Shown in pieces: positions 22,305 to 32,939 of a DNA stretch of 64,000 bases; positions within the stretch are counted from its first letter, which is position 1; every line of letters starts with the position of its first letter. The notes beneath the pieces were generated by a model, which saw only the letters and a program-made list of their open reading frames with translations, did no database searches and was not told the origin of the DNA. The translations under genes and the position numbers were made by a program. This DNA comes from Piezodorus guildinii (lineage: Eukaryota; Arthropoda; Insecta; Hemiptera; Pentatomidae), in assembly GCA_023052935.1 (NCBI GenBank), contig JAJSOM010000051.1, positions 124,001-188,000 on the forward strand. The letters run 5' to 3'.

Positions 22305-22600
22305 TAGGATCTGCATGGTCTAGTGGATAGAGCACTAGTGTACTGTTATCCAGGTCCTGGGTTTGAATCCTTTGAATGTCTGAGGAAAAATATTATTTAT
22401 TCTGTTATTTCAGCTTTTGAGTGACCCTATGATATGGAGACCCTTCTGGGGCAGACCCTCTATAAAGTAGGTACCCAAAAATGGGGAAAAATTGGAGGCT
22501 GATTGTGCTCTAGTCAATCACCTCATTGCATGACTGTTGGCCTAAATACTGTACGAATCTCTGTTAATACTGATCCCAAGACCCTTATTTATAAATATAG
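22305..22600 (+). mobile_element. SINE family 2, cut by a later insertion
   Basis: Plus orientation. tRNA-like head GGTCTAGTGGATAGAGCACT (box A) with CTGGGTTTGAATCC (box B) about 45 bases on, then the family body (CTCTATAAAGTAGGTACCCA) to ACTGATCCCAAGACCC. The terminal oligo(T) end is cut off by the palindromic element that follows. Confidence 0.75.
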
Positions 22601-22861
22601 AATTGGAGGCTGTAATTATACTGAACCAGTTTTTATTAAAATGCACAATGGTCCAACTATTATGCCATCTTCGGTTGAAAAAACAATTTTTAAGCTTAAA
22701 ATATGTGGGTAATTCCATCAAGAAGCATCATGTCTGAAAATTTGGAACCACCTACACACCTTGAGGTGAACAATTGTTTTTGCACCCGAAGATGGCATAG
22801 TAGTCGAACCATTGTGCATTTTAATAAAAAGTGGTTCAGTATAATTACAGCCTCCAATCCT
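22601..22861. mobile_element. Inverted-repeat element with hammerhead-like arms
   Basis: Terminal inverted repeats of about 95 bp: ATTGGAGGCTGTAATTATAC at the left and its complement ending GCCTCCAAT at the right. Both arms contain TGAAGATGGCATA- and GTCGAACCATTGTGC-like halves of a hammerhead fold (plus-strand copy at about 22777-22822: CCGAAGA, T, GGC-ATAGTA-GTC, GAACC, ATT, GTGCA). Homologue at 48178-48417. No transposase. Penelope-like terminal repeats are the best guess. Confidence 0.55.
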
Positions 22862-23039
22862 ATTATTAAATCTTGACTTTCACCTTAAATCATCTGCACA
22901 AAACCTTCGGTAGATACATGTGTTGCGCAATACTAAAAATAAATGAATTGATTTACAAAGTTTATTTATATTTTTCTCTTAAAGTCTGATATTTGATTTG
23001 AAATATAGGATATGTTGAGTTTCTATTTAGGAAGACAAA

Positions 23040-24990
23040 GGCTATTGAAAAAGTTGGGATTTGAATGATAAATAATGAAGAAACATGGCAGATATGAGTA
23101 GATGGGGGAATTCTAGGGGATAGTAGAGGAGGGCAAAGAAGGAATGATCAAAAGCTTTAGTTCTATTGGAAGAAATTCTAAGGTAAGAATAGCACGATCT
23201 TGTTTCAAGTGAGTTCACTAAGGAATTATATTGTAGGAGGCTGTAAATATAGGGTGGGTGCGGACAGTTAATGGTTTGATAAATGTACAATCCTTGGAAA
23301 AATTGTTTGCGAGGGGCGGGAGTCACTTTAACTCATCATATAAGTGGGTAAAATGTGACCACTATGAAGTACCAAAGATAAATCTAAAAGAAGATTCATA
23401 ATTCGCTTCAATCTGTCCTAAAACACAGTCAAGAGGACCTCATGCACCACATAGCAATAGTCAAAGTTGGGAAAATAAGTGAGGATGCCAGGAGATCACG
23501 GGTGGGTTGTGGAAGAAGGTGACTATAGCGATGGAAGAATTTGGGGTTACTCAATGTTCTATTGGAGATTTGGGCAATATGGGGTTTCCAGGTAAGGGTT
23601 TAGTTGATGGTAATAGCTAGGTTTTCGACCAATTGATTGAAATGAAGGGGATTGGGTGATCTTTTAGGAATCCAACATTGGACTATTACTCTAAAATACT
23701 TCCCCACTGTTCAGTCCTGACTTCAGTGAAACGGGTCCTTACGTACAATTGGATGTCACAATTGTTCACAGACATGGTTGGTTCAAAGCTGAAACTCCAC
23801 TGTTTTGGAGTTGATATTTACCAAAATGCCCCACATGTGGTGTTCTGCAGACTGCCGAGCATGTGGTTATGATCTCGACTGCTTTTGAGTCCATTAAAGC
23901 CAAGATGATGAGAGCAAAGGGAATATTTGTCCTCACTGAGAAGAAGTTTCCTTAGTTAGTGAGTGAGACAAACTTTCCTTGGTTTAAAGAGTTCATATAT
24001 TTCTGTTAAAACGCCTTTAGGTCTAGCCCACTTCAGCCTTGGAGCCCGAAGAAGAAGAAGAGGGCCAGGACCAAGAAGACCATCAGAGGAAGGAAGTTTC
24101 TAACGGAGCGCTAGAAGTTCAACTATCTTAATGGGTATCAATTTGGTGCCGAATCCAATGAAGTGGTAAGGAAAGAAAGGGCTGATTCCTATTCTGAGCT
24201 GAATGATCATTTGGGATCAAGTTAGGAAAGGTGTCATAGGACCCGAGGAGGGAATTGGGACCTATAACAACGGCTAGAGTTTTCATAGCATTTAGTTTTA
24301 GTTTATTGAGTTTAGTCCAATCATTGATTCTATCTAGGTCTTTCTGATTATTGGCTAATGCTACTAATGCCTCAGAATAAGTAGATCTGTAAGTTGTTAT
24401 CATATAACTGATGGGAACAGTGATGGATAGCATTGGTAAGATCATTGATATAGGAATTAAAAAGGAGAGGATATATGCTTGTGCTCTGGTTCACACCTGA
24501 AGAAAGAACAATGAAGGAAGATAGAGGATGGTTAGGAATAGTGACAACTTGAGTCCTATGAAAGAGGTCTTGGAAAAGGATATGGATTGTAGTTTGGAGA
24601 AAAGGATAGAGTGATCGAGAGGGTCAAAAGATTTTTAAAAAGTCCAGAAGTATGTTTGTTTATTCATTTAACCTCACTTTATCCAACTAAGGCTAATCGG
24701 ACAATGCTACAATGGGAGTTATAAATTTTGCCTATCCAGAAGTGTTATTACTGTCTGTTTCTTTTCATCCATGACGGTATGTATGTGACTAATGGTTTTG
24801 AGTAGAGGAGATTGTGTGGAAAAGCAAGATTGGAGAGGATCGAGAAAATTGGAATGTCAGATAGTTGTCATTGGACTATTCTTTCTAAAGGTTTAGGAAG
24901 GCTAGAAGAGGATGGAAATTGAGCAAAATTCTTTAGGGGATGAAGCATTATAGTTGTTATTGATAGGATGAACTATTGCTTTTTCCTAAA
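23040..24990 (-). mobile_element. LINE (Jockey/CR1-like reverse transcriptase), decayed
   Basis: Minus strand. A C-terminal block SNRTKAFDHSFFA followed by a degenerate LWNSLP-like motif lies near 23100-23180. RT text DLDRINDWTKLNKLKLNA and AVVIGPNSLLGSYDTF is at 24200-24340, preceded by an INDLTNAIHH-like block near 24430. The finger and palm segments upstream are too decayed to read. A SINE fragment (24655-24742) interrupts it. The 23040-23470 part recurs at 48600-48995. Confidence 0.65.
24655..24742 (-). mobile_element. SINE family 1, 3' fragment
   Basis: TTTGTTTATTCATTTAACCT followed by GGCTAATCGGACAATGCTAC and CAATGGGAGTTATAAATTTT on plus: only the tail third of the SINE. Confidence 0.65.
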
Positions 24991-25119
24991 TGGTAGGATA
25001 TATAGAATTTTGCTGAGAAAAATTATATATTAACAGAAGAAATGTTAGGGTTGTGGGAAGGTATAATTTTATAGGTTTAGTATTTTATAATAATAGATTA
25101 TAATATATAGATTTAGTAA

Positions 25120-25312
25120 TTTTATAAATTCCTTTAAATCCTGTAGAGTTGGGTACTCAAAAGTTAAGGAAAAACCTGTCAGCTGATCATGGTCTCAGCT
25201 TGATCACTTCCTTGCACATCTGTTGGCCTAGACAAAGAATTAATCCCTTCCTCCTTGTACTGAACCCAAGACCCTTCAGGACGCAGGCTTTTTTTTTTTT
25301 ATTTTTTTAAAA
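25120..25312 (+). mobile_element. SINE family 2, 3' part with oligo(T) end
   Basis: Plus orientation, from GTAGAGTTGGGTACTCAAAA to CCCAAGACCCTTCAGGACGC, then a run of T at 25289-25300. It shows that this family ends in T, not A. Confidence 0.6.
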
Positions 25313-25319
25313 TAAATTT

Positions 25320-25960
25320 ACAATATTTATGAAATTTTCTCTTACACCAGCACATAGCTTATGATTCTCTTAGGGGTACTATCACCTGCCAACCTTTGCA
25401 AGTGACCAGCCCAAAGTAGCCTGCTGATCTCTATGAATCTCACCGCTGGGACGTCCTTATACTTCCCATACAGTTCCCGATTATGCCTGATTCTGCTGTG
25501 GCCATTTTTCCATATTGGCCCAAAAATACTTCTTTTAAAGATAGCAATTTTTTGTTTCCCCTGCTTTCCTTAGCACCCAGAATTCAGTATGGGTCTGATC
25601 AGGGTTTTGAAAACAGTAGCCTTCCTGTCCTTATTAATTTCTTTGGTTTTAAAAAAGTTTAATTATACTATAATAACCCCTTGAAGCAGCTAAAATTATC
25701 TTTTCTATTTTTTTTTTTTTGGAGGAGTTATTTTTATGCCAGATTCTGACCAACTGATTATATCAACATCGTCTGCACATCAACATCGTTAGCCAGAAGC
25801 TGTGCCTTTATTGAAGATATGTCTGCCTGTTTGAACATGAGAATCTCTCATCATTTTCAAATTTTTACTTATCATTAGGTAAATTTAGGAACATAGTTGT
25901 CATAGCAATCCAGGAATACAGTTATTAGCCATTAATAATTTAAGTTTTGCCTAACTTTTC
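25320..25960 (-). mobile_element. LINE reverse transcriptase fragment (inside inverted-repeat arm)
   Basis: Minus strand: FKTLIRPILNSGC near 25590-25620 and a LYGKYKDVPAVRFIEISRLL then WAGHLQRLAGDSTPK stretch at 25350-25480, typical of the C-terminal part of non-LTR reverse transcriptases. The ADDVDIIS catalytic block is at about 25755-25780. Inverted duplicate at 29890-30285; related fragment at 49010-49190. Confidence 0.6.
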
Positions 25961-26697
25961 ATTTTTCAACTAGGTTGTTAATGCAAATTAATCATTCTTT
26001 TCTAATACTTTACAATCGCCTATTTGTACTGTGTAAACCTGAATCATTGAACTTATATTGGACTCGATGAACTATATTTTCACTGAAAACTCAGATACAA
26101 TTTTTCACAATTGAATACTTAACCTTACCACGTATTTGATATAGCTGTATGAGTGAAAGTGGATATTGTTTCGGACCAATACAGTTTGTACTTTGTTTGC
26201 TAATTTTTAAAAAGGTGCTATTTTTTGTTACAAAAAAAAATGTTTTTTGACTTATTTGTTACCAAATAATCAAAGTTTTATCCAAATCACTCATCCAGCC
26301 CAATTCAAAAAGAGAAAACTCAAGTTCTTTCAAGGTGTATTTGAGAATTGCAGTTCTTTACAAAAGTATTTTAGTTCATAATTCATTCCAAAACATATTA
26401 AAAACATTTTTATTCCATAACATAAGTGTTATTGATATAGAAATATAAATTATGTATTTTAATGCAAAAATAAATTGGTTTAATAACATAATAATGAGAG
26501 ATTTTTGAATTTAATGTACGGTGTCCTAGAAGGAATATTGTACTGATCTTAAATCATTTTCTCATTATCAATAACTGCTATTTTATAGAACAAATTATTC
26601 TAAATTCTATTTATTTATGAATTATATAAATTCATTACTGGAAATTCATTAATACATGTAATACTAGTTTATTTTAGTTAAACATTGCAATCAATTG
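25961..26697. other. Non-coding part of the inverted-repeat arm
   Basis: No ORF. 26320-26560 resembles part of intron 1 of gene copies 2 and 3 (for example GAATTGCAGTTCTTTACAAA here and GAAATTGCAGTTCTTTGCAA at 16780). The arm therefore carries a diverged piece of the gene unit. Confidence 0.4.
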
Positions 26698-27577
26698 ATA
26701 TACACTTACTCAAAAAAGTTTCGATACACCCATAAATAAATTCTTAGTTTTGAAAGCTGAGGTTGATTTCCTCCAAAAGTTTCACCTTCCATCTGGCCTA
26801 AATTTAGATTCCTAAGAGAACATGAACCATTCCCAGAAATTTTTGGGTTTATTTACAAACACTCTAGCAAATTATAGCTGCTTCTTCTCGTTTAACTTAC
26901 TGAAGAAGGGCTTTCTTCTTGTGACTCGAGCACTGTATCCTTCTCTTCTTAAAATATGTTTGACTTTTTCTGGGTGGACTTGTATCCCATAGTATCTATT
27001 TATTTTGTTGGCAACTGAGGTGTCGGTAGTGTAAGGATTTGCATAGACTTCAGCAAGAACGACTCACCCATGGTGATTCTCCAGTCTCCTGTCTTCCAGC
27101 ACGTGGTCTATTTTCAAAAGATTTTAACTATCTAAGTTTTTGTAGTCCACACTGTACAGGAGCATGTGACTTATTCAACAGATATGCAATATTTCTTAGA
27201 GACAAGCCCTGTGAAACATGAGCTCTTAAATCACGAGAAATGGGCATATTGGAAATAAATCAGTTTCCCACACCCAAGTAAAGTTAATACTGAACCAAGA
27301 TTTATAAATAAGATTGATACAGATAACACTGGAAGGACGGTCATATTACAACAAATAGGTTAAATATTGAAAGTGAATGGAAACTTTTTTGACCTACCAT
27401 TGACAAATGACATTCTGCCTCTTTTTATATTAATGATTAAATGAAAATAAATAAATATATTTTTTTTTAATCTAACATTAGTATTAATAATTTGTACATT
27501 TGGAAATTGTTAAGTTGAAAATAAACAGCTATACAAAATAAAAGTATGCTGTATGGAAACTTTTTTGATTGAGTTTA
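26698..27577 (-). mobile_element. Tc1-like DNA transposon, decayed
   Basis: Inverted termini ACACTTACTCAAAAAAGTTT (about 26702) and the complement of GGAAACTTTTTTGATTGAGT (about 27553), with TA next to them. On minus an N-terminal helix-turn-helix remains (SRDLRAHVSQGLSLRNIAYL, then LLNKSHAPVQCGL near 27130-27240) followed by KSNIF- and ARVTRRKP-like Tc1 text with stops. It lacks much of the catalytic domain. An inverted, shorter copy occupies 28812-29215. Confidence 0.7.
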
Positions 27578-27948
27578 TCTCATATTTTCATCCCTGAATT
27601 ATAAAAATTAACCTAGGGTTTGAGTGTATAGATTCAATAAAAATGGAATTTTCAAAGAATATATTCTATTTGAGGGTTTGTAAAGAATAATAAAATAGAA
27701 AAAATATAACTTCTATGCCCTTTAATTTAAATCTAAAAACTATTATATACAATTATTATTTAATACAATATTTACAATAATATAATTCAATATTTACAAT
27801 TAAAATATTTACAATAACATAATTCCATATTTACAACTATAATATACAATATAAATATATCTGATGTAAATTTGACTATTTATTTCAGTTCTAATAATAA
27901 TAACTATAGTGATTCACAGCCTTAGAAAGATATTTTTATTGGAATTCA

Positions 27949-27981
<33 letters not shown>

Positions 27982-28049
27982 AGTAATTATTACAGCAATT
28001 ATTAGTTCTACAATAAATGAGAATGTATTTTATATGTTATAATACATGT
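27578..28049. repeat. 3'-flank sequence of the gene family, inverted, plus (AT)n
   Basis: 27600-27860 matches gene 3' flanks at 8217 and 50990 (GGGTTTGTAAAGAATAATAA). A pure (AT) tract of about 26 bp spans 27949-27976. No separate gene. Confidence 0.5.
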
Positions 28050-28220
28050 TTATAATTATATTGTTTCAGATAATCTGAAAAGAGACTCCAAACCTTCTTG
28101 TAATGGTGATTTTGTTTACTCTGATAACAACGATGATGAATAAGATGAGTGGATGAGGTTCTTGTCCGAAGAGGTACAGCCCTCTTCTCTGGATGATTTC
28201 TACAACTATCTGAACGATGA
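28050..28220 (+). pseudogene. Inverted remnant of the gene-family terminal exon
   Basis: Plus strand, opposite to all other copies, in the loop of the inverted repeat. After a TTGTTTCAG acceptor it reads DNLKRDSKPSCNGDFVYSDN, a stop at codon 25, then DEWMRFLSEEVQPSSLDDFY and NYLNDETG before a second stop. It aligns to the copy 1 terminal exon (GKRFLSEEEQPSSVDDWYKY). The C-terminal half is missing. Confidence 0.65.
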
Positions 28221-28439
28221 AACAGGCTAAGCATGATGGGTGATATATGAGGCATAGAAAAACAAATTTAAATATTTATGTTAACACATTATTTTTATTC
28301 TTAATAGATTATATGATTGACTTATTTTTTAAAAATAATGTAATTTATATATATTTTTTCAGAAGATATTCTAATTTGAATTCAATATGTACCTGAAGGA
28401 ATATGTTCTTGCTTTAAATAAGATTATCATCAACAATTA

Positions 28440-28560
28440 AGCTTTATTAATGCCAACATTTCTTGAATTTTCATCTCCATAACATTGTTTTATATTTTAA
28501 TTATGATGTATATAAAATCGGTGAAATGTAGCACTAATATAGCACATTTAACTATTAATA
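28440..28560. repeat. AT-rich inverted-end unit of the gene 3' flank family
   Basis: ATTAATGCCAACATTTCTTG at the left and GGTGAAATGTAGCACTAATA at the right, the same about 120-160-bp unit seen at 33388 and 51265. Confidence 0.45.
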
Positions 28561-28582
28561 ATAAAGTAATAATTGCTTCAGA

Positions 28583-30285
28583 TAGATATTGAATTCAAAT
28601 AAAAATATGTTCCTAAGGCTGTGAATCACTATAGTTATTATTATTAGAACTGAAATAAATAGTAATATTTACATAAGATATATTTATATTGTATTATATA
28701 GTTGTAAATATGTAATTATGTTATTGTAAATATTTTAATTGTAAATATTGAATTATATTATTGTAAATATTGTATTAAATAATAATTGTATATAATAGTT
28801 TTTAGATTTAAATTAAAAGCTATAAAAGTGCTGGAAGACAGGAGACTGGAGAATCGCCATGGGTGAGTCGTTTTTGCGGAAGTGAATGCAAATCCTCTCA
28901 CTACCGACACCTCAGTTGCCAACAAAATAAATAGGTACTATGGGATAAAAGTCCCCAAGAAAAAGTCAAACATATTGCAAGAAGAGAAGGATACAGTGCT
29001 CGAGTCACAAGAAGAAAGCCCTTAGAAGAAGCAGCTTTAATTTGCTAGAGTGGTTGTAAATAAACCCAAAACTTTCTGGGAACGGGTCATATTCTCTTAG
29101 GAATCTAAATTTAGGCCAGATGGAAGGTCAAACGTGTGGAGGAAATCAACCTCAGCTTTCAAAACTAAGAATTTATTTATGGGTGTATGGAAACTTTTTT
29201 GAGTAAGTGTATATCAATTGATTGCAATGTTTAACGAAAGTAAACTAGTATTATACGTATTAAAGAATTTCCAGTAGTGAAGTTATATAATTCATAAATA
29301 AATATAATTTAGAATAATTTGTTCTATAAAGTAGCAGTTATTGATAATTGAAAAAATGATTTAAGATCAGTACAATATTCATTTTAGGACATCGTACATT
29401 AAATTCAAAAATCTCTCATTATTATGTTATTGAACCAATTTATTTAAGCATTAAAATACATAATTTATTTTTCTATATCAATTACACTTATGTTATGGAA
29501 GAAAATGTTTTTATTATGTTTTGGAATGAATTATGAACTAAAATACTTTTGTAATGAACTGAAATTTTCAAATACACCTTGAAAGAACTTGAGATTTTCT
29601 TTATAAATTGGGGTGGATGAGTGATTTGGATAATATCCACTTTCACTCATACAGCTATATCAAATACAATGTAAGGTTAAGTATTCAATCGTGAAAAATT
29701 GTATCTGAGTTTTAAATGAAAATATAGTTCATCGAGTCCAATATAAGTTCAATGATTCATGTTTACACAGTACAAATAGGCAATTGTAAAGTATTAGAAA
29801 AGAATGATTAATTTGCATCAACAAGCTAGTTGAAAAATGAAAAGTAAGGCAAAACTTAAATTATTAATGGCTAATAACTGTATTCCTGGATTGCTATGAC
29901 AACTATGTTCCTAAATTTACATAATCATAAGTAAAAATTAGGAAATGATAAGAGATTCTCATGTTCAAACAGGCAGACATATCTTCAATAAAGGCACAGC
30001 TTCTGGCTAATGCAGACGATGTTGATATAATCAGTTGGTCAGAATCTGGCATAAAAATAACTCCTCCAAAAAAATAGAAAAGATAATTAATATATAAGGC
30101 CAGGAAGGCTGTTGTCTTCAAAACCCTGATCAGACCCATACTGAATTCTGGGTGCTAAGGAAAGCAGGGAACAAAAAAATTGCTACCTTTAAAAGAAATA
30201 TCTTTGGGCCAATATGGAAAAATGGCCTCTACAGAATCAGGCATAGTCGGGAACTGTATTAGAAGTATAAGGATGTCCCAACAGC
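28583..30285. repeat. Large inverted repeat, right arm
   Basis: Mirror of 25445-27948. It contains the shortened Tc1-like copy (28812-29215, right terminus AACTTTTTTGAGTAAGTGTA) and the LINE fragment with LLANADDVDIISW on plus at about 30000-30040. The loop between the arms is about 635 bp. Confidence 0.75.
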
Positions 30286-30400
30286 TATTTTTCTCCCATT
30301 AAAAAATCCTAGGACCACCTGCGGGTTTGAACCTGTGATTTTTGGCATAGGATGCTGTTATGCTAGCCACCCAGCTACAAGTGATCCTATGCATTTTGTG
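30286..30400 (-). mobile_element. SINE family 1, 5' (head) fragment
   Basis: On plus CTCCCATTAAAAAATCCTAG, GGGTTTGAACCTGTGA and GCTAGCCACCCAGCTACAAG: the tRNA-like head and first part of the body, at the outer edge of the inverted repeat. Confidence 0.65.
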
Positions 30401-30429
30401 AGATTTGGAAATATCAGGCAACAACGCTC

Positions 30430-30545
30430 AACGGCTGAAATAACAGAATACAAAATATTGTGTCACATTTGAGATTCAAACCCAGAACCAGTAGAATAGT
30501 AGACTAATGCAGAAATAGGAATAGAAAAAAAAAAAAAAAAAAAAA
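30430..30545 (-). mobile_element. SINE family 2, head fragment
   Basis: GGCTGAAATAACAGAATACA and ATTCAAACCCAGAACCAGTA on plus match the head-proximal part of the SINE at 30833. It abuts an A run at 30526-30545. Confidence 0.55.
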
Positions 30546-30832
30546 CTTTACCCAATTAATTTAAATATCGATTGAAGTGATTATTTATTTATTTATTATC
30601 TTTACACTTTCAGAAAGCAATCAAAATAGGAAACACCCAGCAAATCCTCTTCAAATATTGCACATGTTGTTAGAACGCCTTAAGGCATGTATAGGCAAGC
30701 CTTCAAAACTGTTCAGTGTTTGCGGCATGGAAGCGGGGCGCCTGGTTTTTAAGTATTCCTGGCCTCTGATTGTTTATAACGTGACTGAATATTTTTCAGA
30801 TATTTATAGTATTTATTAGACAAGCATGTGCA

Positions 30833-31148
30833 CCAAAAAAAAAAAAAAAAAAACCTGTACCACTAAACCCATTAAGAGTTTTGGGCTCAGTAGATGTAGA
30901 GATTCGTACTGTTTCTAGGCCAACGGCCGTGCAATGAGGTGATTCGGCCGGGATCACGCCCAGCCGCCAGGTTTTTCCCCCGTTTTTGGGTACCAACTTT
31001 ATTGAGGCTGGGTGTGCCCCACGAGGGTCTCCATGCCCCGGGATCGCCCCCTTCCCTCTGGCTGAAATAACAGAATAAATAATATTCAGCCACGGCCGGG
31101 ATGCGAACCCAAGACCCGGAGCACAGTAGACTAGCGCTCCACCCACTA
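30833..31148 (-). mobile_element. SINE family 2, best full-length copy
   Basis: On minus: tRNA-like head GTCTAGTGGGTGGAGCGCTA (box A region) and GGGTTCGCATCCCGG (box B), then a GC-richer body, then CTGAGCCCAAAACTCTTAAT and a 3' run of about 19 T (A run on plus 30836-30854). Length about 315 bp. It is conspicuously more GC-rich than its surroundings, suggesting a fairly recent insertion. More than ten copies lie in the window. The head is tRNA-like but has no intact cloverleaf. Confidence 0.8.
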
Positions 31149-31735
31149 GACTCAAGAGTAAAAATAGGAAGAAAATATACAGAACCATTCCTGGTCACTA
31201 AGGGTCTGAAGCAAGGACATTGCCTCTCTCCAACACTTTTTAATATTTACGTGGAACAAGCTCTAAGATTGTGGAAACAAAAGTGTCGAGGAATGGGTGT
31301 GGAGGTTGGTGATGATACACTTTTCAGCCTTCAGTTTGCAGACGATCAGGTTATCCTAGCATCAGAAAAAGGTGATCTTGAATATATGCTGAGGAAATTG
31401 AATGAAGCAAATTCTGAGTGCGTCCTAGAGTTCAGCAGAGAAAAAACAGAGTATATGCCATGCAACTCAACAGCCTCAGCCATCTGTGTGGAGGATTGGA
31501 CGATCCCACAGAGCAACATCTTTAAATATCTTAGCGTGACCATAGGTCATTTCGGAACGATGACAAAAGATATTGAAAATAAGATTGGGAAATGGTAGAA
31601 GGATTATAGGTATCTTGAATGGTGTTCTCTGGAGCAAGCAGGCGTCGCTTCTTACGAAAAAAAGATTCACCCTCTTCCTCTTAGGGACCACTTTATATGG
31701 GGCAGAAACATGGACAGTGGGATACATTTTTAATA
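31149..31735 (+). mobile_element. LINE reverse transcriptase fragment
   Basis: Plus strand: KGLKQGHCLSPTLFNIYVEQ, then SLQFADDQVILASEKGDLEY (FADD catalytic box at about 31343), LEFSREKTEYMP and IFKYLSVTIG. After a frameshift at about 31590 it continues ILNGVLWSKQASLLTKK and TLYGAETWTV. This covers RT palm to thumb of an element whose endonuclease part may be represented at 49500-50000 and 53500-53990. It begins exactly at the SINE head, so one inserted into or beside the other. Confidence 0.75.
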
Positions 31736-31797
31736 ATTTTTGTAATAGTTTTGAATTAATTTTTAAAATTACCTACAAATTTGTAATCATTTATATT

Positions 31798-32215
31798 ATT
31801 TGGGTTGCAAAATAAGTTCATAGTGTTTTTCAATATTTCAGTCTAATCCTCCCTGTGTTTATAAAACCATGTTTACTTGGTCAACAATATTTACATATTC
31901 TAAAAAATCATTTGTTAAAGTGCTTTTATGCATCAGTTTCAACAAAGATTTCTTGCCCAAAATGGAAGAGAAAAAAATTCATTTTCGTCATTTAATGATT
32001 TTTAATTTCCGAAGAGAAAAATCCGCTGAACAGACAGTTAACAAAATTTGCAGTGTGTACGGCGCTGACGCCTTAGGAAAAAGCACTGTCCATAAGTGGT
32101 TTGATCGGTTGAGAACCGGAAATTTCGAAATGGAAGATGCAAAGGGCTCGGGTTGTTCTTCAACTGTCAATGACCAAATTCCAAAAATTACCTGAAAGAT
32201 GGCAAAATGAAATAG
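31798..32215 (+). mobile_element. mariner, internally deleted
   Basis: Left terminus TTGGGTTGCAAAATAAGTTC at about 31799 is a typical mariner end. From 31962 the frame MEEKKIHFRHLMIFNFRREK and GKSTVHKWFDRLRTGNFEME is the N-terminal helix-turn-helix domain of a mariner transposase. At about 32176 it jumps to the extreme C-terminus (LPERWQN..DQNGSYLID in a shifted frame), so the catalytic DDD core is deleted. The right terminus is not clear. Confidence 0.75.
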
Positions 32216-32778
32216 ATCAAAATGGGTCATATCTTATTGATTAAAAATATTTACAAGAATCTGAAGCTTTTATTCAAACTGCCAGAAAAAAAGGCTATAA
32301 AATTATTTTACCATCCAATAATTAGTTGTTTTTAAGGAAAAATTAGTGATGTGCTGATATTGGTTGTAGGATTCTAAGGATGGATAAAATATTCCAAGAC
32401 ATTGAGTAATGTTTTTTCTTGTTAATAAAACATCTTTAGGAAGAAATATAAAAATAAGCACAATTATTTTCTTATTAAAAAAAAAAAAAAGTTTGCATTT
32501 CTCATTAAATTTCCTGAAATGGATATACTAACTATTGGAAATCATTGTCTCACTTTTCAATAGCTGCCGTATTATAGAGGAAATTAATCTAAATCTTTTT
32601 ATTTATAAATTCTATAAGTCAGTCATTGTATATTCTTTAATAATACTAGTTTTTTTTATTCAAACATCACAATCAATTGATGAAACTCATAATGATGTAG
32701 TTTTTGTTGACCGTTGAGAAATTAGATGAAGAAGAGAAAAGAGAAACACACATTAAAACTTTGTGATATTTTAATTAT

Positions 32779-32823
32779 GTGCCGATGTTTTGGCCTAAAT
32801 TGTGAGTCTTCATCAGGGTTGAC
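32779..32823 (-). ncRNA. Hammerhead-like motif, degenerate
   Basis: On minus: CCCTGATGAAGACTCAC, a loop, TAGGCCAAAACATCGGCAC. CTGATGA is intact, but the invariant G of GAAA is A and stem II is imperfect. It lies outside the region shared with copy A. Confidence 0.4.
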
Positions 32824-32939
32824 TCTGAGACAGTGTCTAAAGAAGTCCTAAAGACTTAAATACTTAAAATATCACCAAGTTTTGATGTGTGTTTCTCTTT
32901 AATGACCGCACTCCCAACTATCTTCCTCATCTCATAAAA

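Larger units (their letters stand above)
7790..25960. repeat. Segmental duplication, copy A
   Basis: Collinear with 32176-49200 at an offset of about 24-26 kb. Anchors (A/B): 7790/32176, terminal exon 9839/34584, cassette exon 11574/37802, SINE 14569/38627, SINE 15080/39070, hammerhead-like motif 17150/41970, exon 1 18743/43111, repeat 19580/43945, LINE 20100/44352, palindromic element 22601/48178, LINE 25790/49040. Differences are later insertions: copy A has extra cassette exons and the 20378-20777 palindrome, copy B has the 44591-44956 and 45595-47500 LINEs. Confidence 0.75.
25445..27948. repeat. Large inverted repeat, left arm
   Basis: Reverse-complementary to 28583-30285. Examples: GACTCGATGAACTATATTTT at 26060 against AAAATATAGTTCATCGAGTC at 29731; GATTCACAGCCTTAGAAAGA at 27908 against the complement at 28613. 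Left arm is about 0.8 kb longer because of indels, mainly within the Tc1-like element. Confidence 0.75.

Noticed and set aside
22311..22375. Possible tRNA gene (box A and box B present)
   Set aside because: Part of a repeated SINE head; no acceptor stem or cloverleaf forms, and the same head occurs in more than ten copies.
31869..32195. Possible host DNA-binding protein
   Set aside because: It is the N-terminal domain of a mariner transposase next to a mariner terminus, and it breaks at 32176.
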